Shown: positions 50,876 through 61,311, counted from the stretch's first letter. The stretch: 64,000 nucleotides of DNA from an uncultured Arachnia sp. (GCA_934636715.1 CAKUBE010000005.1:1-64000), one strand, 5' to 3'. Numbers and translations: made by a program. The notes: generated from the sequence alone by a model not told the origin.

Positions 50876-52186
50876 ATGCTGTCCGCCCTCGCTAACGCGT
50901 TGAAGACTCCGGATCTTCGCAAGAAGCTCCTCTTCACGCTCGGCATCCTCGCCGTCTTCCGCCTCGGCTCGACGATCCCGTCGCCGAACGTGAACATGGG
51001 CCGCATCAGGGAATGTCTCGAGATCTCCGCGCAGGGCGACCAGGCGGGCATCTACTCGATCATCAACCTGTTCTCCGGCGGGGCGCTGCTCCAGCTGACC
51101 ATCTTCGCGCTGGGCATCATGCCGTACATCACGGCGTCGATCATCCTGCAGCTGCTGACCGTCGTCATCCCACGCCTCGAGACCCTCAAGAAGGAGGGCG
51201 CCTCGGGCACGCAGAAGATCACCGAGTACACGCGTTATCTGACGCTGGTGCTCGCGGTCCTCAACGCGACGGCATTCGTGACGCTCGCCCGCACGGGCCA
51301 GCTCTTCACGGGCTGCGACGGCATCCTGTACACCGACGAGCTGCTGCCGCTGGTCACCATGGTCATGGTCATGACCGCGGGCACCGGCCTCATCATGTGG
51401 ATGGGCGAGCTGATCACCGACCGCGGCGTCGGCAACGGCATGTCCATCATGATCTTCACCCAGATCGCGGCCAGCTTCCCGACGGGCCTGTGGGCCGTCA
51501 AGCTCGGCAAGCCCGGTGCCACCGGCTGGTTCCTCTTCTTCGCCGTCATCGGCGTCGGCCTGCTCGTTATGCTCGCGATCGTCTGGATCGAGCAGGGGCA
51601 GCGGCGCATCCCGGTGCAGTACGCGAAGCGGATGGTGGGCCGGCGCCTCGTCGGCGGATCGACGACCTACATCCCGCTGAAGGTCAACCAGTCGGGCGTC
51701 ATCCCGGTCATCTTCGCGTCGTCGATCATGTACCTCCCCGTGCTGTACGCCACCTTCCGGCCCGAGGGTGCGGTCTCCGAGTGGATCGCGGTCAACTTCA
51801 GCGGCCAGACCCACTCGTGGGCGTACACGCTCACCCAGTTCTTCCTCATCATCGCGTTCTGCTACTTCTACGTGTCGATCACCTTCAACCCTGAAGAGGT
51901 CTCCGACAACATGAAGAAGTACGGCGGCTTCATCCCCGGCATCCGCGCGGGCAAGCCGACCGAGAACTACCTGGCCTACGTGCTGTCGCGCCTCACAGCC
52001 CCCGGTTCGCTGTACCTGGCGGTCATCGCGCTCATCCCGACTCTCGCGTTCGTGCTGGTCGGCGCGGGGCAGAACTTCCCGTTCGGCGGCACCTCGATCC
52101 TCATCATCGTCGGCGTCGGTCTCGACACCGTGAAGAAGATCGAGAGCCAGCTCCAGCAGCGCAACTACGAGGGCTTCCTCAGGTGA
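50876..52186 (+). CDS. secY: Preprotein translocase subunit SecY
   Basis: Protein of 436 residues with ten membrane helices, the channel of the Sec machinery with SecE and Sec[41 protein letters not shown] and the cytoplasmic loop [19 protein letters not shown] (ribosome/SecA contact) are typical. Its stop overlaps the adk GTG. The Sec channel serves the lipoproteins encoded in this window. Confidence 0.99.
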   Translation: MLSALANALKTPDLRKKLLFTLGILAVFRLGSTIPSPNVNMGRIRECLEISAQGDQAGIYSIINLFSGGALLQLTIFALGIMPYITASIILQLLTVVIPRLETLKKEGASGTQKITEYTRYLTLVLAVLNATAFVTLARTGQLFTGCDGILYTDELLPLVTMVMVMTAGTGLIMWMGELITDRGVGNGMSIMIFTQIAASFPTGLWAVKLGKPGATGWFLFFAVIGVGLLVMLAIVWIEQGQRRIPVQYAKRMVGRRLVGGSTTYIPLKVNQSGVIPVIFASSIMYLPVLYATFRPEGAVSEWIAVNFSGQTHSWAYTLTQFFLIIAFCYFYVSITFNPEEVSDNMKKYGGFIPGIRAGKPTENYLAYVLSRLTAPGSLYLAVIALIPTLAFVLVGAGQNFPFGGTSILIIVGVGLDTVKKIESQLQQRNYEGFLR

Positions 52187-52761
52187 GGTTGCTGATCATG
52201 GGGGCCCCCGGAGCGGGCAAGGGCACCCAGGCGACTGCGCTGGCCGAGCGTTACCACGTACCCACGATCTCTACGGGCGACATCTTCCGCTACCACATCA
52301 AGAACCAGACGCCGCTGGGCGTGAAGGTGAAGGCGCTGATCGACGCCGGGGAGTACGTGCCCGACGACGTGACCGAGGAGATCGTCGCCGTGCGCCTGGC
52401 GGAGCCCGACTGCGAGGGCGGCTTCCTCCTCGACGGCTTCCCCCGCACGATGCACCAGGTGCACTTCCTGGACAGCTACCTGAAGGCTCGGGGCGAGAGC
52501 CTCGACGCCGTCGTCTCGCTACACGTGGAGGCGGAGGCGCTCGTGCAGCGGCTCCTCGCCCGCGCGAAGGTCGAGGGCCGCGCCGACGACAACGAGGACA
52601 CCATCCGCCGTCGCATGGAGGTCTACGCGGGCGCCACCATGCCGCTGATCTTCCACTACGAGTCCCAGGGGATCCTGGTCGAGATCGACGGCACCGGGGC
52701 CATCGACGACGTGCGACGCCGCATGTTCGCCCAGGTCGACGCCCACGTGGCCGCCCGGTGA
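52183..52761 (+). CDS. adk: Adenylate kinase
   Basis: Protein of 192 residues. P-loop GAPGAGKGT (7-15), STGDIFR AMP site and LDGFPRT are intact. The LID is the short form, lacking the ~30-residue zinc-type insertion, as in other actinobacteria. Interconverts AMP, ADP and ATP in the cytosol. GTG 52183 overlaps the secY stop (GTGA); its own stop overlaps the map start. Confidence 0.98.
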   Translation: MRLLIMGAPGAGKGTQATALAERYHVPTISTGDIFRYHIKNQTPLGVKVKALIDAGEYVPDDVTEEIVAVRLAEPDCEGGFLLDGFPRTMHQVHFLDSYLKARGESLDAVVSLHVEAEALVQRLLARAKVEGRADDNEDTIRRRMEVYAGATMPLIFHYESQGILVEIDGTGAIDDVRRRMFAQVDAHVAAR

Positions 52762-53579
52762 GCCGGATCGAGCTCAAGACCGCCGCACAACTCGTCGCGA
52801 TGCGACGCGCCGGTCTGGTCGTCGCCGAGGGCCTCGCGGCGATGTGCGAGGCCGCGACGATCGGCGTGACCACGCTCGAGCTCGATGCGATCGGGCGCGG
52901 GGTCCTCGCCCGCAACGGGGCCACTTCGTCGTTCCTCGGCTACGGCGCCGACTACGGGGCGCCCTTTCCGGGGGTCGCCTGCATCTCCGTCAACGAGGAG
53001 CTCGTCCACGGCATCCCCCGCGACCGGGCGCTCGCCGACGGCGACGTCGTCTCGATCGACTTCGGCGCCATCGTCGACGGCTGGCACGGCGACGCCGCCC
53101 GCACCGTCATCGTCGGCCAGGCCGACCCGGCAGACGCCGCCCTCGCCGACGCGACGCGGGAGGCCATGTGGGCCGGTACCCGCGCGATGCGCGCCGGCGG
53201 CCGGGTCGGCGACGTGTCGAAGGCCATCGAGGGCTACGTGAAGCGGCTGCCCACCCGGTACGGGACGCTTCGTGAGTACACCGGCCACGGCATCGGTTCC
53301 GAGATGCACATGGAGCCGGACGTGCCGAACTGGTACCGGCCGCGGCCGACGCCCCGGCTGGAGGTGGGCATGGCGTTGGCCATCGAGCCCATGCTGACCC
53401 GCGGCACGCACCAGACCCGCGAGCTGGACGACGAGTGGACCGTGGTCAGCCGCGACGGCGCCCGCGGGTCGCATTGGGAGAACACCGTCGCGATCACCAG
53501 CCGCGGCATCTGGGTGCTCACCGAGCCCGACGGCGGCGAGTCCCGCCTCGGCGACCGCTTCGGCCCGCTGGCCGACTGA
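52758..53579 (+). CDS. map: Methionine aminopeptidase, type I
   Basis: Protein of 273 residues. Metal ligands are visible: two Asp in [18 protein letters not shown], His in [11 protein letters not shown], Glu in AIEPML and Glu in HWENTVAIT. It removes the initiator methionine from nascent proteins. No N-terminal zinc finger, so type Ia. GTG 52758 overlaps the adk stop. Only five bases separate its stop from the convergent GH3 stop. Confidence 0.97.
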   Translation: MSRIELKTAAQLVAMRRAGLVVAEGLAAMCEAATIGVTTLELDAIGRGVLARNGATSSFLGYGADYGAPFPGVACISVNEELVHGIPRDRALADGDVVSIDFGAIVDGWHGDAARTVIVGQADPADAALADATREAMWAGTRAMRAGGRVGDVSKAIEGYVKRLPTRYGTLREYTGHGIGSEMHMEPDVPNWYRPRPTPRLEVGMALAIEPMLTRGTHQTRELDDEWTVVSRDGARGSHWENTVAITSRGIWVLTEPDGGESRLGDRFGPLAD

Positions 53580-53584
53580 GGGCG

Positions 53585-55390
53585 CTACGCGCTGAAGAGC
53601 GGATGGTCGAGGCCCACCTGGTCCTCCGGGTGGTTCCTGACGTCGGCCATCGATCGCGGGAGGTCGAACGGCAGCCGTCCCACGGGCGCGATCCTTCCCG
53701 TCAGGGCGTCGACGAGAGCGTCGTCGCTGGTGCCGTAGTTGGCGGTGAGGACCGTGGCGAGGCCGACGAACGGGGTGAGGACAGCCGGCCGGTCCAGGAA
53801 CACATCGACGATGAGTGGACAGCGGGCGGCGATCCGGGAGAGCCGGACCGCCAGTCCGGGACCGAACTCCAGCGAACCCTGGTGGAACGCGGCCTCGAGG
53901 AACAGGTCATTGCGGGGCTCCCACGGCGCCTGGAGCCGTACGATCGCGAGATCGGCCTCCTCGGGACGGTCTGCGACATCGCCGAGACGCGCCGCGGCGG
54001 CAGCGGACATCCCCTCGACGTAGACGCGGCGTGCGCCCGTCAGGGGAAGCCGTTCGGATCCGGTCAGGACGGTGACCGAGGCCGCCTGCGCCCGATGGCC
54101 GGCCTCGGCGAACGCCGAGGATCCGACGATCTGGGCGGCGGCGTCCTCGTCCACGTAGGGGTTGTCGAAGAGCCCCAGTATGAATTTCACGGTGAGCAGC
54201 CGACGTGCGGATGCATCGATGCGTTCCTCGGAGACTCTGCCCTGGGCAACGAGATCGATGAGCAGATCGACGCACTCCTCGCCGCCGAACTGGTCGCACC
54301 CGGCTTCGATGAGCAACTCCATTCTGCCGTGCGGGTCGAGGTGCTCGACTCCCCAGGCACGTGCAGGGAGCGTCTGGGTGCCGACGTGGTTGTCGTTGAC
54401 CAGCTCCCAATCGGAGACGACGACACCCTCGAAGCCGAGTTCGCCGCGGAGGAGTTCGGTGACGATGGGCCGGTTGTAGCCGAATCCAACCTCCTCCGCG
54501 CTGATACCGCGGAGCGTGAGGTCGATCGGCTTCGAGTAGTACGGCATGACGGCGCTCACCCCGGCCGCGATGGCTGCGGGGAAGGGCTGAAGGTGCGCTT
54601 CCTGGCTCTGCGAGGGGTATGCGGCTTCAGCGCCGTAGGGGAAGTGTGAGTCCTCCCCATCCCGAATCGCGCCGCCGCCGGGAAAGTGCTTCGCCGTACA
54701 GGCGACGCTGCCGACGCCAAGCGTCTCGCCCTGCATCCCTTGGATGTAGGCGACGCCAAGCTCGGTCACGAGGTGTGGATCCTGACCGAACGTCTGTGCC
54801 TGGCGGGCCCAGCGCGGCTCGGTGGCGAGGTCGAGCGTAGGATGCAGGGCCGCGCGGATGCCGACGGCGGTGTACTCGCACCGGGCGATGTCGGCGAATC
54901 GCCGCACGGTCGCAGGGTCGCGCAGCGCGGCGAGCCCGATCATCTCGGGCCATTGGGAGAAGCTCCCCGCGGCAAAGCTCGCGCCGGTGTTCTCCGCAAA
55001 GGAGTGCCGCGGGTCGCTGGAGATGGTGACCGGAATGCCGTGCGGGGTGTGCTCCGCCAGTTCCTGGACGGCGTTGTGCCAGCGGGCCGCGTCGCGCGGC
55101 GTACCGAGCTTGTGGATGTTGAAGTGGGTCAGGTGCTTGTCCTTGATCACCGTTGAGGTGGCGGACTTGCTGATATCGCCAGGTCCCTCGACCACCGATC
55201 CGTCCGGGCCCGCCTCGATGACGGTCTGGAACATCAGGCCGACCTTTTCGGGCAGCGAGAGCCGTGTGAGGAGGTCTTCGACCCGCTCGGCGATCGGACG
55301 CCTGGGATCCTCGTAGGGATCCACGATTCCGTTGCGGTTCAGGTCGCGGTAGGCGACCCCGGACGGATCGGTGGTGAGGGTGAGGGGCAT
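53585..55390 (-). CDS. GH3 beta-glucosidase
   Basis: Protein of 601 residues without signal peptide, so cytoplasmic. The N-terminus carries the Ca-loop-like DLNRNGIVDPYEDP seen in many GH3 enzymes; the TIM-barrel nucleophile is Asp327 in VVVSDWELV, followed by a C-terminal alpha/beta sandwich (TVLTGSERLPL onwards). TAKHFPGGG is the conserved KH(F/Y)xG substrate motif. RBS AGGAG lies 9 nt before ATG 55390. Last gene of the transporter operon. Next to a GH94 phosphorylase and GH144-like enzyme, it most likely releases glucose from sophoro-oligosaccharides. Confidence 0.95.
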   Translation of the reverse strand: MPLTLTTDPSGVAYRDLNRNGIVDPYEDPRRPIAERVEDLLTRLSLPEKVGLMFQTVIEAGPDGSVVEGPGDISKSATSTVIKDKHLTHFNIHKLGTPRDAARWHNAVQELAEHTPHGIPVTISSDPRHSFAENTGASFAAGSFSQWPEMIGLAALRDPATVRRFADIARCEYTAVGIRAALHPTLDLATEPRWARQAQTFGQDPHLVTELGVAYIQGMQGETLGVGSVACTAKHFPGGGAIRDGEDSHFPYGAEAAYPSQSQEAHLQPFPAAIAAGVSAVMPYYSKPIDLTLRGISAEEVGFGYNRPIVTELLRGELGFEGVVVSDWELVNDNHVGTQTLPARAWGVEHLDPHGRMELLIEAGCDQFGGEECVDLLIDLVAQGRVSEERIDASARRLLTVKFILGLFDNPYVDEDAAAQIVGSSAFAEAGHRAQAASVTVLTGSERLPLTGARRVYVEGMSAAAAARLGDVADRPEEADLAIVRLQAPWEPRNDLFLEAAFHQGSLEFGPGLAVRLSRIAARCPLIVDVFLDRPAVLTPFVGLATVLTANYGTSDDALVDALTGRIAPVGRLPFDLPRSMADVRNHPEDQVGLDHPLFSA

Positions 55391-55404
55391 TCCCGGTTCT
55401 CCTG

Positions 55405-56958
55405 TCAGTCGAGCGGGGCGAACACCTCGGGGGCGATGACCGGCCGCACGCGCGCCGACACCTCACCGCGGGTGAAGTACCTACGGATGTTGTTGCCGGC
55501 GAGGACGTTGCCGAGCGCGCCCAGGATCATCGACTGGTCCAGCGAGAGGTGGCGCTTGGCCACCTGGCCCGACCGGGTGGCGATGGCGTCGTAGAAGCCG
55601 CCCTTGCCGTAGGAGTCGAAGTCCCGCTCGATCCTGCGGAGGTTGTCGTAGGCCTCCTTCGGTTCGTGCATCATGGCCAGGAAGGCCGCATGCGGCGTGA
55701 CCACGCCGTCACCGAAGGTCGGTGTGGGGTTCGTCTGCCACTGGAAGTCGGTGTGCTCGACGTCGGAGAAGTAGCCGTCAGGACGCATGCCCAGCGCGTC
55801 GACGCCCCACTCGGCGTAGCCCCCGAAGGGATCGCTGGCCGGGGAGAATCCCCAATACCCGTAGGCGTCCATACCGTGCAGCCGATGGGTGGCGACGTGA
55901 CGAGGGTGGTTCTTGCCCCACGACTTCGGCGCCCAGGTCGTTTCGGGCACGAACACCGACGGCATCAGTTCCTCGAACATGGAGCCGCCCCATCCGGGTA
56001 CGGTCTGCATTCCCAGGTGGTCGTAGGCACCCTCGAAGACGTCCACGCCGCGGTAGGTGTGCCACTCGCCGACGGGAATCATCTCCTGCCAGTCCCAGTC
56101 CGGCGGGAACGTCCGCCAGGCCTGGTAGTAGGACTCGGCCGGCACCTGCTTCTTCGCGATGCCCAGGTAGGTGGTGATCCGCGTCTCCGACACGATCGTG
56201 TCGTAGTGGTGGTCGCGGGTGTACCAGACCGGCTCGCCCTTGCCGATGAGGTTGCGCTCGATCGTCGGCGGCGGGGAGGTGAGCCGGGTCGGCTCGGAGA
56301 GGTAGTAGCCGCCGTAGTTGAGGTACGGGCGCGAATGGGTCGGATCGGCGAAGACGTCGAAGCGCATCTTGTCGAAGAGCCTTCCCGCGAGCTTCCTGTT
56401 CCCACGGTCGCCGTTGCGCACCACCAGCAGCGCCGCGCCGAGCCAGGCGGCGTCGATGCTGGAGACGAAGGGCTCGACCGGGTTGCCGTCGTCGGGCCAG
56501 TCGTAGATCACGGAGCCGTCGCGCGGGTCGTACCAGTTGAAGTACATGCCGGCCTCGGTGTGGTGCTCCATCCGCTCCAGGGTGCGGAGGGTTTGGCGGA
56601 TACGCGCCGTCGCCTCGCCCGAGGAGATGAGGCGCAGATCGCGGGCCACCAGCGTGCTCCACAGGTACCCGCCGATGTTGGTGGGGGAGGTGTAGGTGGC
56701 GGTCTTCTTCAGAGTGCCCGTGACGCTGTCGGAGACGAGCCCGGTGCGCTTGTCGGTCATCGCGGTCATCGAGCGCCAGGTGTCCTTGGCCCACCGCATC
56801 AGGGTGGCCTTGTTCGGGCGCGATGGCCTGCCCGGGCCGGGCCGTTTGCCGTGCGCCTCAGCGGGGGAGGGGAGGGCGGCCAGCGCGGCGACGGCGAGGC
56901 CGCCGCCCAGGGCGGTGCGTCGGCTGATCCGGGGACGGGAGGTGGGGGAGTTCGGCAT
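55405..56958 (-). CDS. Tat-exported GH144-like (glycoamylase PF10091-type) glucanase
   Basis: Protein of 517 residues. Start ATG 56958 gives a twin-arginine signal (RISRRTALGGG) with a hydrophobic stretch ending AEAHG. The mature part has IGGYLWSTLVARDLRLIS, YFNWYDPRDGSVI, GWGGSMFEELMPSVFVPE and DAYGYWGFSPASDPFGGY, features of the COG5368/PF10091 family that includes GH144 endo-beta-1,2-glucanases. It would cut beta-1,2-glucan outside the cell to fragments for the ABC transporter. The reading frame is open further upstream without similarity. Exact linkage specificity is inferred. Confidence 0.88.
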   Translation of the reverse strand: MPNSPTSRPRISRRTALGGGLAVAALAALPSPAEAHGKRPGPGRPSRPNKATLMRWAKDTWRSMTAMTDKRTGLVSDSVTGTLKKTATYTSPTNIGGYLWSTLVARDLRLISSGEATARIRQTLRTLERMEHHTEAGMYFNWYDPRDGSVIYDWPDDGNPVEPFVSSIDAAWLGAALLVVRNGDRGNRKLAGRLFDKMRFDVFADPTHSRPYLNYGGYYLSEPTRLTSPPPTIERNLIGKGEPVWYTRDHHYDTIVSETRITTYLGIAKKQVPAESYYQAWRTFPPDWDWQEMIPVGEWHTYRGVDVFEGAYDHLGMQTVPGWGGSMFEELMPSVFVPETTWAPKSWGKNHPRHVATHRLHGMDAYGYWGFSPASDPFGGYAEWGVDALGMRPDGYFSDVEHTDFQWQTNPTPTFGDGVVTPHAAFLAMMHEPKEAYDNLRRIERDFDSYGKGGFYDAIATRSGQVAKRHLSLDQSMILGALGNVLAGNNIRRYFTRGEVSARVRPVIAPEVFAPLD

Positions 56959-56975
56959 GGGTATAGCTCCTTCGC

Positions 56976-57806
56976 TCACTTGATACCGGTGGTGGCAATG
57001 CCTTGGATGAACCGCCTCTGGAAGATCAGGAAGACGATGAGGACCGGCAGCACGACGACGGTCGCGCCGGCCATGAGCAGGCCGTACTCGGTCTGGTTCT
57101 GGCCCGTGGAGTAGAGCGCCAGGGCCACGGGCAGGGTGTAGGTGTCGTTGGTCTGCGCGACGACGAGAGGCCACAGGAAGTTGTTCCAGCTGCCGAGGAA
57201 GGTCAGGATGCCCAGCGTCGCCAGCGCCGGACCCAGGAGGGGGAGGATGATCCGCAGGAAGATCTGGATCTCGCCCGTGCCGTCGATCCGCGCGGCTTCG
57301 ACCAACTCCTTCGGCAGCCCGCTGATGAACTGCCGCATCAGGAACACGCCGAACGGGCCGACGAGGAAGGGCAGGATGAGTCCGGGCAGCGTGTTGATCA
57401 GGCCCATGTTCGCCACGAGGACGAACAGCGGCACGAAGGTGACGACGCCGGGGATCATGAGCGTGCCCATGATCAGGGTGAAGATGGCCTTCTTGCCGCG
57501 GAAGTTGAGCATGACCAGCGCGTAGCCGACCATCGAGCAGAACAGCAGGTTTCCTGCGGTCACGGCGACGGCGACGATCGTCGAGTTGCTGAAGTAGACG
57601 TCGAAGGACAGCCGGCTGAACAGCTGGGCGAAGTTGTCCAGCGTCGGGTTCTCGGGCCACCACGTGGGCGGAATCTGACGCAGCTCGGAGCTGGTCTTGA
57701 ACGCGCCGAGGACCATCCACGCGAACGGCGTGATGACGAGCGCCAGGGCGATGGTGAGGACGAGGTAGAGCCACCAGCGCTGGCGGAGTCCGGTTTCGGT
57801 TGCCAT
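56976..57806 (-). CDS. Oligosaccharide ABC transporter permease (MalG type)
   Basis: Protein of 276 residues, six membrane helices, EAA loop EAARIDGTGEIQIFLRIILP near 185-205. The FLGSWNNFLWPLVVAQ segment is typical for CUT1 permeases. It lies three bases after the stop of the partner permease and 17 bp before the GH144-like gene. No ATPase is encoded in the operon; a shared ATPase is expected. Confidence 0.95.
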   Translation of the reverse strand: MATETGLRQRWWLYLVLTIALALVITPFAWMVLGAFKTSSELRQIPPTWWPENPTLDNFAQLFSRLSFDVYFSNSTIVAVAVTAGNLLFCSMVGYALVMLNFRGKKAIFTLIMGTLMIPGVVTFVPLFVLVANMGLINTLPGLILPFLVGPFGVFLMRQFISGLPKELVEAARIDGTGEIQIFLRIILPLLGPALATLGILTFLGSWNNFLWPLVVAQTNDTYTLPVALALYSTGQNQTEYGLLMAGATVVVLPVLIVFLIFQRRFIQGIATTGIK

Positions 57807-57809
57807 GGG

Positions 57810-58757
57810 TCAGTCCTTCTCGGAGAGGAAACGGAACTGGATGATGGTGACGACCATGATGACCACGAAGATCAGGTAGCTCAGCGCGGCGGCGAAGCCG
57901 TAGTTGCCGAAGCTGAACTGCTGGTAGGTATACATCGAGGCCGAGATCGTCGAGTTCAGCGGGCCGCCGTTGGTCATGACGAACGGCTCTTCGAAGAATT
58001 GCAGGTACCCGATGGCCGTCGTCACGGAGACGAAGAGGATAGTGGGACGCAGGATCGGCACGGTGACGTTGAGGAAACGCTGCCAGGGACCGGCGCCGTC
58101 GATGGCGGCGGCCTCGTGCAACTCGAGCGGGACCGACTGCAGACCCGCGAGGAAGATGATCATCGACGTGCCGAAGTTGCGCCACACGGCCATCGCGATC
58201 AGCGACGGCATCGCCCAGGTCGTGGAGCCGAGCCAGTTGGGACCGGTGATGCCGACCCAGCCCAGCACGGTGTTGACCAGGCCGCTCTCGGGGTTCAGGA
58301 GGAAGCGCCACACCACGGCGACCGCCACGATCGAGGTGATCACGGGTGTGTAGAAGCCGAGGCGGAACACCGAACGGAGCTTGGTGATGCCGTTGTTGAG
58401 CGCGATGGCGGCGGCCAGGGCGACGATCAGCGTCAACGGCACCCCGACGATGACGAAGTACCCGGTGTTGAGGGCCGCCTTCTGGAAGATCGGGTCGGCC
58501 AGCGCCTTGGCGTACTGGCTGAGTCCGACGAAGTTGACATCGAAGGGGGTACGCAGGTCGCGGTTGCGGATGTCGGTGAGCGAGAAGAACACCGACTGGA
58601 TGACCGGCCATGCGGTGAAGATCAGGAAGAGCAGCAGGAACGGCAGGGTGAGCAGCCACCCCGCCCGCTCCTCCAGCTTCGCCCCGGGGGCTCGGCGGGA
58701 GGAGCGGGCACGGTCCCTGCCGACAGGCGCCGGCGGCGCCGCAGCGGGAGCGGACAT
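57810..58757 (-). CDS. Oligosaccharide ABC transporter permease (MalF type)
   Basis: Protein of 315 residues from ATG 58757 (MSAPAAAPPAP). A cytoplasmic basic N-terminus (1-33) precedes six membrane helices; the EAA loop HEAAAIDGAGPWQRFLNVTVP lies near 215-235. Start is two bases after the lipoprotein stop; the frame is open far upstream but that part is the lipoprotein gene in another frame. Functions as heterodimer with the following permease. Confidence 0.95.
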   Translation of the reverse strand: MSAPAAAPPAPVGRDRARSSRRAPGAKLEERAGWLLTLPFLLLFLIFTAWPVIQSVFFSLTDIRNRDLRTPFDVNFVGLSQYAKALADPIFQKAALNTGYFVIVGVPLTLIVALAAAIALNNGITKLRSVFRLGFYTPVITSIVAVAVVWRFLLNPESGLVNTVLGWVGITGPNWLGSTTWAMPSLIAMAVWRNFGTSMIIFLAGLQSVPLELHEAAAIDGAGPWQRFLNVTVPILRPTILFVSVTTAIGYLQFFEEPFVMTNGGPLNSTISASMYTYQQFSFGNYGFAAALSYLIFVVIMVVTIIQFRFLSEKD

Positions 58758-58759
58758 GA

Positions 58760-60052
58760 TTACCGACCGGTGCCGATCGACTCGGCCTGGGCCTGCGTGG
58801 CCGTCATGGCGTCCTGACCGGAGAGACCCTGCTTCGCGACCTTCTCGATCTCGCCGTCGAAGGCCTCGGCCACCTGCTCCCACGAGGGGAACGAGGGCGG
58901 AGCCTGGGCGGTGAGGAGCTGCTCGCCGAACTTCGAGAGCTTGGCGTCGGACGCCAGCACGGGATCGTCCCACGCGCTCTGGACGGAGGGGAGGTCGCTG
59001 GTCAAGCCGTACCACTTGATCTGGGTCTCGGGCTGGCTCAGCCACTCGACGAGGGTCCAGGCCGCGTCGCGGCTCTCGGTGTTCTTGAACACGGCGAGGT
59101 TGGATCCACCGATGAACGAACTGCTCGCCGCCCCGTTGGCGGAGGGCACCGCGGCGACGTCGTACTTGTCGCCGAAGTTGTCGTCGCCGTCGGTCTTGGC
59201 GAAGTCCTCGATGATGCTCATCATCCAGGGGCCGGAGATGAACATCGGCACGGAGCCGCCGACGAAGTTGGCCTCCGTCTGTCCCTCCGGGGGCTGCGGA
59301 TCGGCGATGCCGTCGGCGAAGAACGAGCCGTAGTAGTCGACGGCCTCGACCATCTCGGGGGTGTTGAAGGTGTAGGCGTCGTCGGTGGCCAGGGATGCTC
59401 CCCGCGACCAGGCGAACGGCAGCACCGTCTGCCACGAGCCGGTCTGGCCGGGCTGGAGGCTGATGCCCCACTTGACGCCGTCCTGCTCCTTGACCTTGGC
59501 CGCCAGGTCCTTGAAGGCCTGCTGGTCGGTGGGCATCTCGGACGCGCCCGCCGCGGCGAGGATGTCCGAGCGGTAGTAGACGAGCCGGGTCTCGACGTAC
59601 CACGGCACGCCGTAGGAGGTGCCGTCGACTACGGTCGTGCCGTGGGCGCCCTCGAAGAACACCGAGCTGTCGATGGAGCTCGGGGTGGGGTCCAGCGCGT
59701 CCATGCCTGCGAACTCGCCCATCCACGTGGTGCCGACCATCGCGACGTCGGGAGTGGTGCCCGCGGTGATCGAGTTGACGAACTTGTCGTGCGCCGAGTC
59801 CCAGGGGACGGCGGTCACGTTGACCTTGATGTCGGGGTTGGCGGCGGTGAACTCCTTCACCAGCTCGGGTAGCTTCTCGCCCTCCGCGCCCATGGCCCAG
59901 ACGTCGAGAGTGCCGGTGGCCTTCTCGGTGTTGACGGCTTCGCCCGTCTTCGGGGGCGTGCTGCCTCCGGGCGCCTCGGTCCCGCGGCCGCACCCTGTGA
60001 GCGCGATCGCGGCTGCAGCGGCCAGGGCGACGAATGTGTGACTGCGTCGCAT
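58760..60052 (-). CDS. Oligosaccharide-binding lipoprotein of the beta-glucan locus
   Basis: Protein of 430 residues. Lipoprotein signal MRRSHTFVALAAAAAIALTG with the lipobox Cys at 21, then a Gly/Pro-rich linker (22-45) and the solute-binding fold (VWAMGAEGEKLPELVKEF, AVPWDSAHDKFVNSI, YGVPWYVETRLVYYRS). AGGAG precedes ATG 60052. First gene of the five-gene minus operon. By analogy with the sophoro-oligosaccharide binding protein of the Listeria locus (established for that organism) the ligand is probably a beta-1,2-linked gluco-oligosaccharide. Confidence 0.94.
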   Translation of the reverse strand: MRRSHTFVALAAAAAIALTGCGRGTEAPGGSTPPKTGEAVNTEKATGTLDVWAMGAEGEKLPELVKEFTAANPDIKVNVTAVPWDSAHDKFVNSITAGTTPDVAMVGTTWMGEFAGMDALDPTPSSIDSSVFFEGAHGTTVVDGTSYGVPWYVETRLVYYRSDILAAAGASEMPTDQQAFKDLAAKVKEQDGVKWGISLQPGQTGSWQTVLPFAWSRGASLATDDAYTFNTPEMVEAVDYYGSFFADGIADPQPPEGQTEANFVGGSVPMFISGPWMMSIIEDFAKTDGDDNFGDKYDVAAVPSANGAASSSFIGGSNLAVFKNTESRDAAWTLVEWLSQPETQIKWYGLTSDLPSVQSAWDDPVLASDAKLSKFGEQLLTAQAPPSFPSWEQVAEAFDGEIEKVAKQGLSGQDAMTATQAQAESIGTGR

Positions 60053-60160
60053 CTGTCTCTCCTCAGTTGTCGTGGTCGCCGGCTCACTGAGACGTTGAAA
60101 GCTGGGCAGTGTGCCCGAGGAACGCCGTTGAGCCTCGACCTGTTCGAGATAAGCGCGAAA

Positions 60161-60172
60161 GTAAGCGCTTAC
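60161..60172. promoter_or_regulatory. LacI-type operator upstream of the transport operon
   Basis: Perfect 12-bp palindrome GTAAGCGCTTAC. On the minus strand it lies just upstream of a TTATCT -10-like hexamer, within the promoter spacer. Identical to the site at 61450-61461. Confidence 0.8.
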
Positions 60173-60294
60173 ATTGACGGTACACCGAAGTCATGACGAG
60201 TGCAAGAGCCGGGAGGTAAGAGGTGCCTGCGGACCTCTCGGGAAGCATTGATCAGTGGTTCCCTAGGTGCCGGCTGGGGAGCCGGATGGTCGAT

Positions 60295-61311
60295 TCAGGC
60301 GCAGCCGCAGGACTGGCGAAGCACCACCGAGGTGGGGAGCCGGCGTGGCTGGTTCTCGTCAGGCGAGTTGCCGCGGAGGTGCTGGATGCGCTCGACGACG
60401 CGGCGACCGAGCTCGCGGACGGGCTGTTGGACCGTGGTGAGCGCAGGGGTGACGTAGCGGGCCGCGAGCATGTCGTCCCAACCGGTGACCGCGATCTGCC
60501 GAGGGACATCGATGCCGCTCTGGAGGAGGCGACGCTGCACGGCGAGCGCCAGTTCGTCGTTGGCGCAGACCAGGCCGTCGGCGCGCAGGTCCCCGGATGC
60601 GACGAGGCCCCCGATGCGCTCGCCCTCGGTCTGGAGCGGCGCGCACGCGATGGGGGCGGCGCACGCGAGGCCCCGCTCCTCGTGCGCGGCGACGAATCCC
60701 TGGTGGCGTTCCCGGATGTCGGGGGCGAGGGCCGGGTCGCCGAGGAAGAGCAGGTGGGACCGGTGGTGCGTGTCGAGCAGGTGTGCCGTCAGCTCGCGCG
60801 CGCTGGCGCTGTTCTCGGTGGAGAGGCTCTCGATGCCGCTGTGGGAGTTCCCGGCGAAGGCGACCACGGGGATCTTGCGCCGGATGGCGTCGAGCGTGGT
60901 CGGGGAGACGTTGACGTTGCCCATGATGGCGAGGGCGTCGACCCGGCCGGCGAGTCGGCGCGCGATGTCGTCGACATCGCGTTTGTCCTTCGTGAGGGTC
61001 ACCATGACGCTGGCCCCGGTCTCGGCCGCCGCCGCCTCGAAGCCGCTGAGCAGCTCGGCGTAGTAGGGCCCGCTCAGCTCGGGCAGCATCAAGGCGTAGG
61101 CCTCGTTCTGTCTCGCCGCGAGGGCGCGGGCGGCGCCGTCGGGGACGTAGTTGAGTCGTTCGATGGCCGCCTGGACGCGCTCGCGAGTCCGGGGTGCGAC
61201 GATCTCCGGCTTGCTGAGCGCTCGTGAGACGGTCGCGATGGAAACCCCTGCGGCATCGGCCACCTCGTAGATCGTGTGCCTGGCGGTGGCCTGCGCCGAC
61301 TCCTGCGGCAT
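60295..61311 (-). CDS. LacI-family repressor of the beta-glucan locus
   Basis: Protein of 338 residues from ATG 61311, with AAGGAG at good distance. Helix-turn-helix TIYEVADAAGVSIATVSRAL with hinge RVQAAIERLNYVPDGAARAL; effector domain with LMLPELSGPYYAELLSGF, FAGNSHSGIESLSTEN, CANDELALAVQ and VTGWDDMLAARYV. It is placed between its two operators, so one repressor can govern both the divergent GH94 gene and the transport operon. The short C-terminus ends QSCGCA, with two cysteines. Confidence 0.93.
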   Translation of the reverse strand: MPQESAQATARHTIYEVADAAGVSIATVSRALSKPEIVAPRTRERVQAAIERLNYVPDGAARALAARQNEAYALMLPELSGPYYAELLSGFEAAAAETGASVMVTLTKDKRDVDDIARRLAGRVDALAIMGNVNVSPTTLDAIRRKIPVVAFAGNSHSGIESLSTENSASARELTAHLLDTHHRSHLLFLGDPALAPDIRERHQGFVAAHEERGLACAAPIACAPLQTEGERIGGLVASGDLRADGLVCANDELALAVQRRLLQSGIDVPRQIAVTGWDDMLAARYVTPALTTVQQPVRELGRRVVERIQHLRGNSPDENQPRRLPTSVVLRQSCGCA

